Below are positions 6,884 through 6,925 of a DNA stretch of 6,925 nt, piece by piece. The notes under the pieces are model-generated. The model was given only the letters and a program-made list of their open reading frames with translations, ran no database searches and was not told where the DNA came from. Source of the DNA: Paracoccaceae bacterium (GTDB lineage: Bacteria; Pseudomonadota; Alphaproteobacteria; Rhodobacterales; Rhodobacteraceae); NCBI GenBank assembly GCA_027080755.1, contig JALWQC010000176.1, forward strand, positions 1 through 6,925, given 5' to 3'. The number at the start of each line of letters is the position of its first letter. The stretch's first letter is position 1. Both the position numbers and the translations under genes were made by a program.

Positions 6884-6905
6884 TCCACTAAACCGGTTTA
6901 GTGGA
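6884..6905. promoter_or_regulatory. 22-base perfect palindrome with LacI/GalR-type centre
   Basis: Eleven-base arms, TCCACTAAACC and its exact complement, meet at a central CG. The core AACCGGTT fits the AAnCGnTT pattern typical of LacI/GalR-family operators (family knowledge). It differs from the TACTAAC palindromes, so a second regulator is implied. The gene it would control is outside the window. Confidence 0.6.
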
Positions 6906-6925
6906 GTTCTAACCCCCCCGAAAAC

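Larger units (their letters stand above)
6689..6925. other. Non-coding 237-base region at the right edge
   Basis: No believable gene is seen on either strand. The region contains the second TACTAAC palindrome (6728-6745), a GC-only palindrome CCCCCGCGGGGG (6759-6770) with no T-run, and a LacI-type palindrome (6884-6905). No clear terminator for the transporter gene was found. The two symmetric sites suggest the 5' control region of a rightward gene starting beyond the window. Confidence 0.7.

Noticed and set aside
1..6925. CRISPR array, tRNA, rRNA, insertion sequence, phage or defence genes
   Set aside because: No regularly spaced repeats, cloverleaf, transposase or other such signature was seen. 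All coding space is accounted for by metabolic, regulatory and transport genes.

Overview
The window is GC-rich, with the codon use and gene content of an alphaproteobacterium, most likely of the Rhodobacterales (Rhodobacter/Roseobacter group). The clearest marker is a propionyl-CoA carboxylase beta-subunit gene (pccB) divergent from a ScfR-family regulator of the PccR type, with TTTGCAAA repeats between them. That is the arrangement known from Rhodobacter sphaeroides. The assignment rests on gene content and recalled protein similarity only.

Layout: (1) 1-1360, minus strand: pccB, cut by the left edge after 453 codons. (2) 1361-1500: divergent control region with several TTTGCAAA-like octamers, a good promoter for the rightward gene and both ribosome-binding sites. 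(3) 1501-2907, plus: pccR, 468 aa. (4) 2908-3062: AT-rich control region with a TACTAAC/GTTAGTA palindrome. (5) 3063-5726, plus: a two-gene operon, preT and preA, separated by 3 bases. It encodes the two subunits of a bacterial NAD(P)H-dependent dihydropyrimidine dehydrogenase, followed by a strong intrinsic terminator. (6) 5801-6688, plus: a ten-helix EamA/DMT-family transporter. (7) 6689-6925: no gene. This stretch holds a second, perfect copy of the TACTAAC palindrome and a LacI-type palindrome at the right edge.

How the genes may work together: PccR senses short-chain acyl-CoA status and controls propionyl-CoA carboxylation, which feeds the methylmalonyl-CoA route to succinyl-CoA. PreT takes electrons from a nicotinamide cofactor through FAD and two Fe-S clusters. 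PreA passes them through two ferredoxin-type clusters to FMN, which reduces uracil or thymine, the first step of reductive pyrimidine breakdown. Thymine breakdown by this route ends in propionyl-CoA, so the two modules could be metabolically linked, although they appear to have separate operators. The two TACTAAC palindromes bracket the preT-preA-transporter block. They suggest a small regulon that continues to the right of the window.

No wholly new system is evident. The points most worth a second look are the paired palindromes, a Lys-to-Gln / Leu-to-Pro change beside the PreA flavin site, the irregularly spaced PccR operator cluster, and the C-biased divergence of the last PccB codons at the left edge.
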